Of a stretch of 64,000 nt of DNA, positions 1 to 11,732 are shown one piece after another. The stretch is from Cacajao melanocephalus. Lineage: Eukaryota; Chordata; Mammalia; Primates; Pitheciidae. The stretch is taken from contig CAUYLG010026946.1 in assembly GCA_963573385.1 (NCBI GenBank), positions 124,001 through 188,000 on the forward strand, given 5' to 3'. The translations under genes were made by a program, and so were the position numbers. How positions within the stretch are numbered: the stretch's first letter is position 1; each line of letters starts with the position of its first letter. The notes beneath the pieces were generated by a model. It did no database searches, had not been told where the DNA came from, and saw nothing but the letters and a program-made list of their open reading frames with translations.

Positions 1-216
1 CAACCTCTACCTCCCTGGTTCAAGCAATTCTCCTGCCTGAGCCTCCGGAGTAGCTGGGATAACAGGCGAGTACTACCACACCCAACTAATTTTTGTATTT
101 TTAGTAGAGACAGGGTTTCATCATGTTGGCCAGGAGGGTCTTGAACTCCTGACCTCAGGTGATCCACCCATCTCGGACTCCCAGAGTGCTGGGATTACAG
201 GCACCATGCCTGGCTG
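1..216 (-). mobile_element. Alu SINE, antisense, cut by the window edge
   Basis: The + strand reads as the reverse complement of an Alu: B-box side first, then the 'tttttagtagagacaggg' linker, then the 'gtgctgggattacaggc' 5' monomer signature. The 3' tail lies outside the window. The 'gacctcaggtgatcc' form fits the AluS class better than AluJ, but this was judged by eye. Confidence 0.95.
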
Positions 217-324
217 GAAGCTGTATTCTAAATGATTGACTTAATTGGGGCTATACAATGTACCTGGAAGTCACTCTACAAAATCGTCTAAAAGATTAAT
301 CCTTTAGAGCAGAAGCAAGTGGGC

Positions 325-532
325 ATCTATAGCCCATGGGCCAAATCCTAGCCATGTGGTTTTTGTAAATAAAGTTTTATTGGAACACAGTCACACTTGA
401 TGATTTACATATCGTCTGTCGTTGCTTTTGTACTGCAACATTAGAATTGCATAATTGGGATAGACTGTATAGCCTGCAAAGTCTAGAATATTTACTTTCT
501 TACCCTTCATTTAAAAAGTTTGCCAACCCCTG
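325..532. mobile_element. Non-autonomous hAT-Charlie DNA transposon
   Basis: The block runs from 'gggccaaatcctagcc' through 'aataaagttttattgg' to 'aaaagtttgccaacccctg', a well-known mammalian hAT-type element. The terminal inverted repeat is clear at the right end (aacccctg) and eroded at the left. The exact MER name is not certain. It probably accounts for the open frame that runs through this stretch. Confidence 0.75.
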
Positions 533-1143
533 TCCCAGAGAATCTGAAATTAAGGTTCCTTGTGCTAATAATTGGAAGAGATGTGTTGTATGGATTAAGA
601 TGGCCAGGGAAGAGAAAACAGTGATTTCAAATAAAAAACAGAAACCTGAAGTTGCAGGAGTAGATGCTCTTAATGGCAGCTACCCACTTGGGATGGAGAT
701 GTTTTGCACAGAGGCACATGTGTGCAGCATGCTCCATGGAGAGTCAGCAGGAGGTTATTTAATTAATGACCGATAGCAATTTCTCGACTCAACAACAAGA
801 AGGCCAGTTTGCTCTAAATATAAACATCACCCTTAAACTCCTTAAAAATCACTTTTTTTTTCTGTAGTTAATAGCTCAGAGTATGTAATCTTTCTCCCTG
901 GAGTGTAACTTTTTTTTGGAATGTAAGAAACCATGAGAAAAAATATTATAAATAGATTTGTTTCAATTAACTCTGCCACAGGTTTACTGCTTAATAAATA
1001 GAGGGAGAGCCATGAAGATTAACCAAGATTGTCAGGGACAGTGGATTCCAGATACCCAAATAATTTCTCTTATCAACTCTCATATTTCAGAAAACGATTG
1101 GGAGCAAAAATGTACAGGTGAATGAAATAGATTAAAATTTTTT
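533..1143. other. Unique AT-rich sequence, no gene seen
   Basis: There is no recognisable repeat, splice-flanked exon or RNA gene. A frame of about 109 codons ending at 776 begins inside the preceding transposon and has no recognisable protein content, so it is taken as chance. Confidence 0.5.
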
Positions 1144-1460
<317 letters not shown>

Positions 1461-1689
1461 CTACCTAAATTTGTTTTAGTTGAAATGTATGAGAGAGATG
1501 CATACTTTAAATGAGCAGTTCATAAGCCTGTGTAAAGTAAATCATGTGAATCATTTTATGCTATGATTGTCCAGGTTTGTGTGCTTTCCCTTCTTGCCCC
1601 CTTGACTGATCCCGTGCTATGTGTCAAGCACTGTGTAAACCCCCCACCTTAAAGCTGAAGTAGCATGTCAAAGCAGACTTGCCCAAGAA

Positions 1690-2319
1690 GACAGCCTATT
1701 GGTTCCCCCACCCAAACCTGTTTTTGCTCAGTTCTCCCTAACCCTGTTTAATGGCAGCACACCCACCCAGTTGTTCATGCTCAGTCCTAGACACTTCCTT
1801 GTCTTCTGTTCCTTTTATATCCCCATGCAACACATCATCAAATTCTGTCAGTCCTTCACTGATGCAGAATCTAAAGCTGGCAACGTCCCCAGATCCCCAT
1901 TGCCGTTACCACAGTCTACAGTATGAGTGTCCCACTTTGATGCCTGGGCAAGCCCCGTATGTGGTCCTGTTGCTTCTGCTGTACCGGTTCAGTTCTCTGC
2001 ACAGCAGCCAGAGTGAGCTTTTCAAGGTGTAAATCAGGTCAAATCCTTTCCCTGCCCCAACCTTCCAGTAGTTTCTCTTGCCACTCCGATTCCAAACCTC
2101 TCACCACCATCTACAAAGCCCTGTGTGACCTGGCCCCTCACTACTTCTCTGACTTCTTCCTTTGACCACTTTCTTCTCCTCTAACTTTGGCAGTCTAGGT
2201 GCTCTCAACTTCTTCCTGCTCTTCCAAATCACCCGGCTTATTCCCACCTACATGCCTTTCACTGGCCCTTCCTTCTACCTGGAAGACTGACTCTTTTGTT
2301 CTCTCTCTTACTCTACTTC
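1690..2319 (+). mobile_element. L2 LINE, 3' part of ORF2 and beyond, sense
   Basis: The text follows the L2 ORF2 C-terminal region. It includes 'cacagcagccagagtga' at about 2000 and a degenerate reading frame near 2110-2165 that still spells the L2 signature KALCDLAPHYFSDF. The copy is riddled with stops and shifts and is not functional. It continues after the MER20 insertion at 2530. The start is approximate. Confidence 0.75.
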
Positions 2320-2529
2320 CAGTGGTTCTCAGCTGGAGTGCCCCCATAGGGGACACGGGGTAGTGTCTGGAGACATTTTTGGTTGTCACATCTGGGACAG
2401 GGGAGTGCTACTGGCTTCTAGTGGGCAGAGTCCAGGGATGCTGCCAAACATCCTACATTGCACAGAACAACTCCCATAATAAAGAGTTTTCTGACCTTAT
2501 ATCAGTAGTGCGGAGGCTGAGAAGCCCTG
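2320..2529 (+). mobile_element. MER20 hAT-Charlie DNA transposon nested in L2
   Basis: The element runs from 'cagtggttctcagctgg' to 'gctgagaagccctg', with 'tctggagacatttttggttg' and the 'gctactggcttctagtgg' core. Length is about 210 bp, as expected for MER20. It interrupts an L2 that resumes directly after it, so it is the younger of the two. I could not see a clean 8-bp target duplication. Confidence 0.92.
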
Positions 2530-2810
2530 CCCTGCTGAGTTTTCTGCTCAAATATTTTCTCTTCTGAGAAAACTTTTTCCACCCGCTCTTTCCAAAAAGG
2601 GCATTTTCCCTCTTCTTCCTCTATTACTCTGTAGTTCCCCATCCAGTTTGACACTACCTAGAATTTGACTATATAGTTCAGTTTTTTGTCTCTCATCTCC
2701 ACTCAAATGTAAGCTTCCTGAGGGCAGGAGCTCTGCCTGGTTTGCCACTGGTTTTTCAGCATCCAGACCAATATCCAGCACATAGTGGGCCTTCAATATA
2801 TGCTTACAGC
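2530..2810 (+). mobile_element. L2 LINE 3' end, sense (continuation)
   Basis: Continues the L2 at 1690-2319 after MER20. Typical 3'-end wording is visible: 'taagcttcctgagggcagg', then 'ccagcacatagtgggcc' and a degenerate 'tcaatatatg' end. Confidence 0.8.
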
Positions 2811-4198
2811 TCTCTGAGACTTGGAGAGGTCAGGCCACACAAGGCTAGGAAGGTCATACAAGGCTAGGAAGAAGGCAAGCCACTGGGTTGTCTATCAGGT
2901 CTTTTAAGCCACTGAACATATGCACACAACCCAAAGAAAAGCTTTGTGCTAGTTATGAAAATGCAAATTTAAGACAATTTCCCTAGCGTTCTTCCAATTT
3001 TCTGTGCTTTTCCCATGCCCTGTTGCCAGTCCCTTCTATGTAGAAATTCTTTTTCCATTAAAATCCAGAAACTCTCACCACTCCCACTTCCCTGCCAAAT
3101 ACTTACTTCTTGAACACCTCTGATTTCTCTTCCTAATTCAGAGATAGCTACAAGTATGATGGAAATACTAGGCAGCCTGAAGCCTGATCACACATGAGCT
3201 ATCAGCAAACCCCACTGTCAATATTGGGTTGATTGCTTGCATAACCTCCCTTTCCTTGTAGCTCTCCCCTCAGAGACAAAATTGCCAGTCTCCTTCAGCA
3301 CCAACTTGGCAATAACAGAGGAAGCCTTGAAATGATTATCCTAATTTAAAGACAGCAAGAATTCCTGGCTCTTTTTTAGGAATGTAAAATTGTGAGTGTC
3401 CTTTGTTCTTGCAAAAGTGATGCACTTAAAAAAAAGTCATTTAGGATGCCTTCTTGACTTTCCTGAACTTAAAGATTACTTCAAATTTTATTTTTCAAAG
3501 ACTTGGCATTTCCGTATTTTAATATTGGACATTTTATCTGCAGGCTTTGAATGTTTCTGTAGATTTTTTCTATTCCATTTCACCCCTGCACCTCCAGCTC
3601 CCTCCTCCCCACATTCACCAATTGACTGCTCATATCTTATGCTGAATAAATAGCCATCATTACCATGCAAATTGACAGAGGATGGCTGGTTGTCAGAGAG
3701 AGCCCCCAGCTGGACACCCCCAAAGTTGCAAAATGAAGGATGCCACTCTCTCCTTGAGAAGGTCCCAGACTTTTGCTGTGGGCTTGCCTTTTTGCCCTTA
3801 TCAAAAGTGGTGTGCTTTTCACTGCTCCAAAGCCTGTTCCTCAATGAATTAATTTCTTGGCAACCATCGTGGTGTGCAGCTGAGCACTTCAGTTTCTCAT
3901 TTGGGATTTCCTGTCAACCTTGACCTCCCTTGGCTCTTGCTGGGAAAGTAGCCTGCCGACTAGCCTGATTCTAGCTTCACTTAGGCTGAATTACTCCTTT
4001 CTTAGGAGACAAGCTGCATTTGTTCCCTGTCCATAATCCCTCTGAGGTCTTTGACTTGAGAGAAGCCCTGAAGCTCTTTGAATCACATTTGAGCAGCAGT
4101 TGTGTTGGCTGCAAAATTTAAATTAGCCAAGCCCAGGAGAAAGTGACTAAGACAATTAATGTTTCTAGGAAGTAGTATATATGGGACATGAGGCAGGA
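2811..4198. other. Mostly unique sequence with a POU octamer
   Basis: No repeat or gene is recognised across nearly 1.4 kb. A short imperfect direct repeat built on 'acaaggctaggaag' lies at about 2838-2872. A perfect POU octamer ATGCAAAT is at 3665-3672. Open frames here reach 118 codons but lack recognisable domains and overlap each other on both strands. Confidence 0.5.
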
Positions 4199-4400
4199 GG
4201 TCACAGAGTGGTAAGAATTCAAGCTTTTGTAAGTAGTTGGCACAAATTTGATTCAAATGCATATACACTGTGTAATCCACTGTCAGCCACTGAACCTCTC
4301 CAGGCTTTGATTTCCCCCACAAAATGGGATATACACTACCATTTCAGAGTTTGTGGAAGGATTCAGAATAGAGTAGGAATAGTGCCTACCAAAGTGATGG
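4199..4400 (+). mobile_element. MIR SINE, degenerate, sense
   Basis: Shows the MIR order of motifs in worn form: an 'aacctctccaggctttgattt' segment, then 'aaaatgggatatacac', then 'aggattcagaatagagtaggaatagtgcct'. An Alu is inserted at its 3' side. Boundaries are approximate. Confidence 0.6.
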
Positions 4401-4402
4401 AA

Positions 4403-4675
4403 TTTTTTTTTTTTTTTTGAGACAATGTTTCACTTTGTCACCCAGGCTGGACAGTGGTGCCATCATCACATACTGTAGCCTTGAACTCCCGGGCTCAAGC
4501 AATCCTCACACCTCAGCCTCTTAAGTAGCTGGGACTGTAGGCCCTTGCCACCACACCTGGCTAATTTTTAAATTTTCTGTAGAGGCGGAATATCACCATC
4601 TTGCCTAGGCTGCTCTCAAACTCTTGGGCTCAGGTGATCCTCCCAGCGCAGCCTCCCAAAGTGCTGGGATTACAG
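4403..4675 (-). mobile_element. Alu SINE, antisense, AluJ-like, 5' shortened
   Basis: Begins with a 16-nt T run (4403-4418), the reverse of the Alu tail, and continues as antisense Alu to 'gtgctgggattacag'. The last 5' bases of the element are missing. 'gaactcccgggctcaagcaatcc' is an AluJ-type feature. Confidence 0.93.
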
Positions 4676-5057
4676 TGAAAATCTTAAATATGGCTTATTA
4701 CTCTATGTGAAAACCCCAGCCTAGGGCTTATGTTTCCGTATAGATTCAGTCACAGGTGAGTTCTAATCAGGTTTCTTTTAGTACCTATGTCTGTGACCTA
4801 AGGTCATATACTTCCCTTCCCTGGGCCTCTGAAATGCTACTCATTAAGGAATCTGAGATGTCTTTTTAGTGGGTATGCTAATGTGAATCCCCTCAACCTC
4901 ATGGCTTTGTTTGTGGTAAATTGTTTGGGTGGTTGACTGAATTTCTAGCCTCATTCTGTGAGCACTCTGAGCCTGGCTAAGGTTGAGTTGCCTCAGCCCA
5001 GCCTGTTCTCCTGGGCACCTGCTGAAGAACTGTTACAACTGGCTTTGAAAAACAACA
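4676..5057. other. Unique sequence, nothing recognised
   Basis: About 380 bp between an Alu and a MIR. I see no repeat signature, conserved-looking exon or structured motif. Confidence 0.5.
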
Positions 5058-5262
5058 GCCCTTACATTTGTGTTGAGTTTTAAAGCTTTGTAAAGTGGTA
5101 TGACGATAAAATTCCTCATTTATAATCTCGTATAAACCTGAGAGGTGAATATGACCATTTTATGCCCATTTTGTAGGTGAGTAAAGTGAGGCCTTGGAGT
5201 ATCATAATTTGCCCAGGCTTGGACAGTTAGGGGATTAAAGCCAGATTTCCCACTGCATTGGC
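5058..5262 (-). mobile_element. MIR SINE, antisense
   Basis: Antisense MIR motifs: 'ataaacctgagaggtgaata', then 'cccattttgtaggtgag', then 'ttgcccaggcttggacag'. Old and diverged. Confidence 0.7.
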
Positions 5263-5485
5263 CTCTTCAATACAGTGTACATGTGGTGGTCTCCACTTTC
5301 AGATTGATGGATGCCTTGGCTCTAGGGGCTCAGAACAGTCTGACATTGTGCTGATATTTAGCCTCCGTTAAACCATTGCCTCTTCAAACCTGAGTAGTTT
5401 CTCCTTGTTTCCAACTTGGAGTCAGTAACGGCTTTTCAACAAAGGGCCTAGATGCCTTTTGAGAGAGCATGAATGGATAATAATG

Positions 5486-5771
5486 ATGGTGATGATGAGA
5501 ATAACAGCATCTAATGTTTATTCAGGACTTTCAAAGGCACTGTGGTAAGTGCTCAACAAAAGTGACTTTATTTAACTCATTTAACAAGCTTCATAAAGCA
5601 GAAGAGCTTCCAGGCAGAAACTTGTGTATCTTTTCCTATGTGATGAAAGAGAATACTAAGACTAAGAGAGGCAGGGTCACTTGTCCAGTATCACATGATA
5701 GGTATGTGGAAAAACCAGGAGAAGAACTCGGATTCTAAAGCCCATATGCTTCACAATTCAATGCTGTCTTG
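5486..5771 (-). mobile_element. MIR SINE, antisense, near full length
   Basis: From 'taatgtttattcaggactttc' through 'ctaagactaagagaggcagg' and 'gtccagtatcacatgatagg' to 'agcccatatgcttcacaa', which matches the reverse complement of MIR over almost its whole length. An Alu is inserted just downstream. Confidence 0.75.
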
Positions 5772-5791
5772 CAGTAATGGTTTAAACTTTC

Positions 5792-5863
5792 TTTCTTTTC
5801 TTTTCTTTCTCTTTCTTTCTTTCTTTCTTTCTTTTTCTTTCTTTCTTTCTTCTTTCTTTCTTT
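5792..5863. repeat. (TTTC)n microsatellite
   Basis: Interrupted TTTC/TTTTC units formed by expansion of the Alu tail. On the opposite strand this is a pure purine GAAA tract. Length polymorphism is likely. Confidence 0.95.
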
Positions 5864-6145
5864 CAAAAGAGTCTTGCTTTGTCACTCAGGCTGGAGTGCA
5901 GTGGTGCAGTCTTAGTTCACTGCAACCTCTGCTTCCCAAGTTCAAGCAATTTTCATGCCTTAGCCTCCTGAGTAGCTGGGACTACAGGTGCATATCACCA
6001 CACCTGGCTAATTTTTTATATTTTTAGTAGAGACAGGGTTTTGCCATGTTGCCCAGGGTGGTCTCAAACTTCTGAGCTCAGGCCATCTGCCCACCTTGGT
6101 CTCCCAGAGTGCTAGGATTGCAGGCATGAGCCACCAGTCCTGGCC
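5792..6145 (-). mobile_element. Alu SINE, antisense, with TTTC-expanded tail and target duplications
   Basis: The antisense Alu body spans about 5864-6145. Its tail has expanded into a (TTTC)n tract at 5792-5863. Flanking direct repeats at 5776-5791 and 6146-6161 (core 'gtttaaactttc', one mismatch over 16 bp) are the target-site duplication and fix both ends. The 110-codon frame running through the tail and body is an Alu by-product. Confidence 0.96.
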
Positions 6146-6161
6146 AATAGTTTAAACTTTC

Positions 6162-6420
6162 AATGGACAAACTTACTCAGAAAACTTTCTTGTATACCTG
6201 CTAGATGCCCAGCACTGCATTGGGTTCTGGGCAGGTGACACTGTATTAGGTGCTAGAGAAGCTGTGAATTAAGGGGAGGATAGTTGGAGAAGCAGGTCAT
6301 TCCAGCTCTACAAGCCAGATGTTATAGCAGAGGGAGTCACAAAGCAGTGTGAAGACATAGAGGGAAAACAAATAATGCTTCCTGAGACTGTCAGGCCAGT
6401 GTCTCAGCAGGCCTTGAGGA
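6162..6420 (-). mobile_element. L2 LINE fragment, antisense
   Basis: Antisense L2 3' wording: 'gctagatgcccagcactgc', 'ggttctgggcaggtgacac', then the 'gaagcaggtcattccagctc' zone. Strongly diverged, with an uncertain right end. Confidence 0.55.
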
Positions 6421-6656
6421 TGAGAAGGGGTTTATTACGAGGAGAATCAAAGTGCGCTCGGAAGAAGTTTGAATATTTGTTGCTTTCTGCCACATTGGAA
6501 TCTAGGATCTCAAATAATGTCAGCAGGAATCTATCTTCCTCTCTCCTTACCTAGGATCTGCTTGCATGCAGTATGACTTGAGATCTTTGTGTTCTATAAC
6601 TAGGAGACACAAGAACATGCTGGATAAGAACAGATGACAACATCTACCCTCCCCTA

Positions 6657-7069
<413 letters not shown>

Positions 7070-7084
7070 AATCTGCTATTGCCA

Positions 7085-8400
7085 AATAATTTCCACCTCA
7101 GCCACCTATGATGCTACATGGTACCACCCAGGCCAGGAGCCCAATTCTGGTGATTCGCAACCAATAACACACATCTGTGAAGTAATCCTGGGATCTCACT
7201 GTGGAGTTTGATCAGTTCATCTGGGAGACTTTCACATACTCCCCACCCATGTTGTAAAGCAGCCCAAGCCTTTCCTTTTGACTCAGATGTTGAGTTGGTT
7301 TTTCATAGTTACTTAGTAGCCAGGTCTAGAAGTCCTGTCTCTTGAATAAAAATCTGGACTTCTGTGGAAGAGACTGTTGACTGGACACCAACAGTCATAT
7401 CTTCTTCTTCCCTTCAGTTCTGTGAGAACCTGAGACATTCCATGAATAGTCAATGTACTGTTCATGGAAGCCATGAGCTCCACTTCAGCACTTGCCCATA
7501 AACCTCCCTAACTTCTTCTGGGCTGTTTTTTTTTCTTTTGGCTGGTTCAAATAGGGGAAACTCCCAAACAACCATGGAATTTACATGTTGAAGATGGTAG
7601 CTGCTCCACCAGCCTGACTCCTCCAAATGACTGCATGGGAAGGACACTGGCACCCCGTTTACCTACCCCAAACTATTACACAAACAAGAAACAAGCCTCG
7701 AATGTTTAGGGCCTACTGGTTATGCCACTTAGCCCACCCTAACAGTCAGAAGTTGTTTCCCTGTGAGTTTGTTTCACTATACCAAGCCCATTCTGTTGGA
7801 TGGGTATATGTAGGATTACAAATAATATTTTATTTTCTCAACGCAAAATAGATGAATTCAGATGCCATGGTGATCATATTTTGAAACAAATATCTCGCTG
7901 TTCATCTCCCTGTCGAATTTCCTTTGTGTCTTTGCCTTGCCCTGATTACAAAGACAGGATAAATGGCATCATTTCTTCAAGATCTTTAGCAACACTACAG
8001 CGAAATTGAAACTGGAAGCAGAGAGCCATGCATCATTTTTTGCAAGAAGCTTTCAACTACATCACAACAGCTTTTTTCTTGAGTTTTCCGTGGCCCTTGG
8101 TCCTGTTCCCATGGCCTCTTCCCTTAAGGTTAGTTAGTGTGCTACCTGTGTTCTTAAGGACTCTGTATTTCCTTTCTCCCTCAGTGATTCAAAGAAAGTC
8201 TCCAAATGAGTTTTTTGTGATGGAAAGAGAGAAAGGCTTGCTTCTACAATCTTTAGGTGAGAGAGCCTGGCACCCAGGGAAGAGTTGCAGGAGGCCATGA
8301 CAATGGGAATAAGAAAGGCCGTTATAGAACACAAACAACAATATAGCCACAGCTACTATGGCTGCTGCTGCTTGATAAACTCTTCCCTTATGCCAGTATG
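7085..8400. other. Unique sequence, no gene recognised
   Basis: About 1.3 kb without a recognisable repeat. Scattered short frames (up to 90 codons) lie on both strands and overlap. None shows a domain, signal peptide or splice context I can support. Confidence 0.5.
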
Positions 8401-8414
8401 TATATTGCAGCATC

Positions 8415-8600
8415 ATATTGTTAAATCATCACAGCATTATTAGGGCAAGCATGACTACTGCACTTTGTAGGTGAGAAAACTGATGTTTGCAGAGGCCAAA
8501 TAGCTTATCCTATTTAGTAGAGATACTGAAGCCTGGAGTTGAAGCAACTTTCCTGGCTTCTAAAGCTAGAGCTCAGAACAAGTCTGATAGATTTCCCTTC
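8415..8600 (-). mobile_element. MIR SINE, antisense, degenerate
   Basis: Antisense MIR features: 'atcacagcattattagggcaag', 'tttgtaggtgagaaaactga', then 'agcctggagttgaagc'. The copy is old and the ends are estimated. Confidence 0.6.
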
Positions 8601-9054
8601 CCACTGGTGTGCTGGAGAAGGCAAATGGTTAACTGAGTTCCCTGAGGTTAAGAATTTCTATTTGAAGAATACATACCAGGAGGAAGATTTTTAGGGGAGA
8701 AGCAAAACAGAGAGAATGTTTTATGGACAGTGACATTGCGGGTATAGTTGTCGATAAAAAGAGGTGTGTGCTGTGTTGTATTGTGTTTTGTGTTGCAGGC
8801 TTGTCCACAGGAAGGGTATAGTAGCTATGCTATCAACTAAATATCTGACCCACACACATGTTAAGATATCTGAGCTTGAGTTGATCTGGTCTGGGTAGCT
8901 CCTGATGACCAGCACGTAGCTTCTGATTCAACTCTTGGTGATGCACAGATTGCATCTGTATACTCTCCCAAAGTCTTTTATTTTTTACTATTTCATGTTA
9001 TTTTATTCCTTCATTTTTTTCTCTCTTTAAAACATTTATCCAATTTGTGGGTGT
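8601..9054. other. Unique sequence, nothing recognised
   Basis: About 450 bp with T-rich patches near 8980-9030. No gene or repeat family identified. Confidence 0.45.
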
Positions 9055-9372
9055 CTTAGGTTGTACTCCCCCAGAAGCAGGCGGTGAGGCAAGCAACTGC
9101 GTGCAATTAATATATTTGGAAGGTGGTCCCAGGAAGCACTGGGAAGGGGATGAAGAAGTGAGACAGAGAAAAGAAGGAAGCCATTACAACGAATGTTAGG
9201 GAGCAGGCTACCTCTGGGGGAAATGGGCTCAGTCCTTAGGGAAAAATCCCGGGGAGACAGCACAGAACATATCTCTGAGATAACCCGCCCATAGGAGAAG
9301 CGACCAGCTGAGAGGTGAATGCTGAGTGATAGTGGTTGAGGAACACTAGGAGCATCTGTTACATTGGACAAG
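9055..9372. repeat. Probable ancient interspersed repeat, family unresolved
   Basis: The sequence has the general look of an old antisense LTR-type mammalian repeat ('ccccagaagcaggcgg', 'aattaatatatttggaagg', 'cccaggaagcactggg'). I could not assign a family by eye. The 111-codon frame on the - strand has no recognisable protein features. Confidence 0.35.
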
Positions 9373-9439
9373 GTGAAGACAGTAGAGTCTTGGAATAAAG
9401 AGGGCTGAATTCTATCAGGGAGTCAGTGCAGTCTTCGTA

Positions 9440-9600
9440 AGAGAGTCCTAGGCCAGGAAATCAGGACTGCTTTCTAATCCCAGTTTACCTCCAAACAGCT
9501 GGGAATGCTTGGGTAAGCAACTTCCCCTCTCTGGGCCTCAGTTTTCTTAACGGTAAAGAAAGGAGCCTGGGGTAAATGATTCTGAAGACCCCTTCTGTCT
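9440..9600 (+). mobile_element. MIR SINE, sense
   Basis: Carries the MIR core 'gggtaagcaacttcccctc' followed by 'tctgggcctcagttttctta', close to the consensus order. Ends estimated. Confidence 0.7.
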
Positions 9601-9739
9601 CAAATGGTCCATGGTTCTTTGAATCAGTCTTGTGATAGACTCAAAGAAACAGACCAATATTCTTCCTCTGCATTTTATCCTAAAGGATAGATTCTGATAG
9701 CTATCTTCTATTGAACAAGTCCCCTGCAACAAACGTAAA

Positions 9740-9930
9740 GGTATAATATTTTATTTCATCTTCACAGTAGTGCCATGAAAACAGGCACTACTTTTATCTC
9801 AATTTTGTAAAAGAGCAAACAAAGCAAGGTTGACTAATTTGTCCACACTGCATGGAAAATATGTGATATAGCTGAGGTTTGAGCTCATGCCAGACTGAGT
9901 CATAAGCACTATATTCTGCTGCCTCCTACT
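9740..9930 (-). mobile_element. MIR SINE, antisense
   Basis: Antisense MIR motifs run in order: 'tttcatcttcacagtagtgcc', 'atctcaattttgtaaaagag', 'ggtttgagctcatgccagac', ending in 'actatattctgctgcctc'. Confidence 0.7.
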
Positions 9931-10614
9931 TTTGTGGTGATGGCCCAGAACATCTGTGATATAGAATCGTCGCACATGTGAATGTTTATGTGAAGATACA
10001 GTGGAACGAGTTGCTCTGAAACGTGTCATGGGACACATGGATTACGAACACACTCCAGGTCTGTTCAGTAGACATCCATATCACAAGCTGTGTCCCAGAA
10101 TGGGAATCGATAACTGAAGTACAGTCTTCCCGAGATCATCATCCTCATCATGGTGGCCTGCTAAGTTAGAGCTTGGACTTAATTTCACTGTGCCACCTAT
10201 AAAGCATTGGGAAGGAGTGACTGAGAGCCACTTTAGTCAAGGTTATTAGGTGTCGATATATGACTTAAAAGGGAGCATTCCCAGGTCATCTTTATTTCCT
10301 GGTACGTTCTACTTATTGCAAATGCTCTCTGAAAGTTGGGTAAAGTCCGAAGAGACTTGCTGTTTTTTAACACATTGAGGGACATGGCATCTTGGTCCTT
10401 AGGATTGTTTGAAAGATGTGTTGCATTCCAGTGTTCTCATAGTACCTACTCTTCATCTGCTGCCAATTACTCCTGAACCAGGGGAAGCAGGGTTTTTCTG
10501 TGGGTTAATGAAACCCCATTGGTAAATGTGTTGCCAGCTGCAGGATATGAATGAGGACACCACGGCTGAGAGACTGGCCATCCGTAGGCACCTGTGATGA
10601 TTTCTTCACCTAGT
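9931..10614. other. Unique sequence, nothing recognised
   Basis: About 680 bp, slightly richer in CpG than its surroundings, with no identifiable repeat, exon or RNA gene. Confidence 0.45.
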
Positions 10615-10760
10615 TAATCTGACATCCATTCATTGACTCATTTCTTTGTTCATTAATTCAACAATTACACAGCAATTCATTGTCAGATTCTGGATGAAGT
10701 ACCACAGGGAACACAGAAAGATGAATAAGATTTATTCAGAATCCTTAAAAATCCACTGGC
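10615..10760 (-). mobile_element. L2 LINE 3' end fragment, antisense
   Basis: Begins with degenerate ATTC-type terminal units ('tccattcattgactcatttc', 'ttcattaattcaacaatt') and continues as diverged antisense L2. Confidence 0.5.
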
Positions 10761-11367
10761 CAGACTACTGAAATAGAAAGTTGAGGCATACATAAGGGAA
10801 GAACCAATTAATCATGGAAGGAAATTAGGACACAATCATGTTATTCATGAAACAAACATTAAATAGTGAGAAGTCACCATGTTAAGACTATGTAAGACTA
10901 TGACCTTCAGAAAACAATAGGAACATTTGACTGCGACATGAGAAAAGAATGTCTTAAACTAGAAAAAAAAGGAGGGTAAAACACGCAAGTTTTTAAAATA
11001 AATAACAATTTAGTTACAAATTAAAGGTCATCTTGAGGTTTTCTTTTTTGAGAAGTGTACTTAATTTTTTTCTTTGGTTATTTGACAGGTTTAAAATCAG
11101 GTCAGATTGTACTGGTAGCTCATTTGAACTCAACCTCTGATGTCAGACTTGCACAATCTCAAGGTTTGTTGTCAACTAGGACATAGTTACAGTTCCTTCA
11201 TGGATCTGAAAGCAGTTTGTAATTAAGCAAGAAGAGGGAGAAAGACTTAGTTTGTTCCTGAAGATGACAGTTACAAGTGTGGCAGTGTGGACTTCTCTTA
11301 GCAGTGACAGATTCATTTGTCCGCTGGAGAGCTGAAAGTAGAAGACAGGCAAGGGAAAATATCTCCT
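10761..11367. other. Unique sequence, nothing recognised
   Basis: About 600 bp of AT-rich sequence with no feature I can support. The adjoining MST LTR begins at 11368. Confidence 0.45.
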
Positions 11368-11732
11368 TGTATTAGTCCATTCTCACTCTGCTGATAAAGA
11401 CATATCTGAGATTGAGTAATTTATAAAGGAAAGAGGTTTATTAGACTCACAGTTCCACATGGTGGGGAAGCCTCACAATCATGGCAGCAGACGAAGGAAG
11501 AGCAAAGGGACTTCTTACATGGTGGTAGGCAAGAAAGCATTTGTACAGGAAAACTCCCTCTTTTAAAACCACCAGATCTTGTGAGATTTATTCATTACCA
11601 CAAGAACAGCACAGGAAAGACCTACCCCCATTATCCAATTATCTCCCACTGGGTCCCTCCCATGACAAGAAGGAATTGTGGAAGCTACAATTCAAGATGA
11701 GATTTGGGTGGGGACACAGCCAAACAATATCA
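11368..11732 (-). mobile_element. MaLR LTR (MST/THE1 group), antisense, solitary
   Basis: Reads as an antisense MST-type LTR: TG start, 'attagtccattctcac', 'ttataaaggaaagaggttta', 'acaatcatggcagcag', 'gagatttgggtggggacaca', ending in CA. Possible 5-bp flanking repeats (ctcct / cttct) match at 4 of 5 positions. No internal retroviral sequence is attached, so it is a solitary LTR. Confidence 0.9.

Noticed and set aside
3665..3672. Perfect POU octamer ATGCAAAT as a regulatory call
   Set aside because: An 8-bp match is expected about twice per 64 kb counting both strands. Without supporting motifs or conservation it is not a feature.
5695..6027. 110-codon + strand frame rich in Phe and Ser
   Set aside because: It runs through the expanded TTTC tail into antisense Alu sequence, so it is a repeat by-product.
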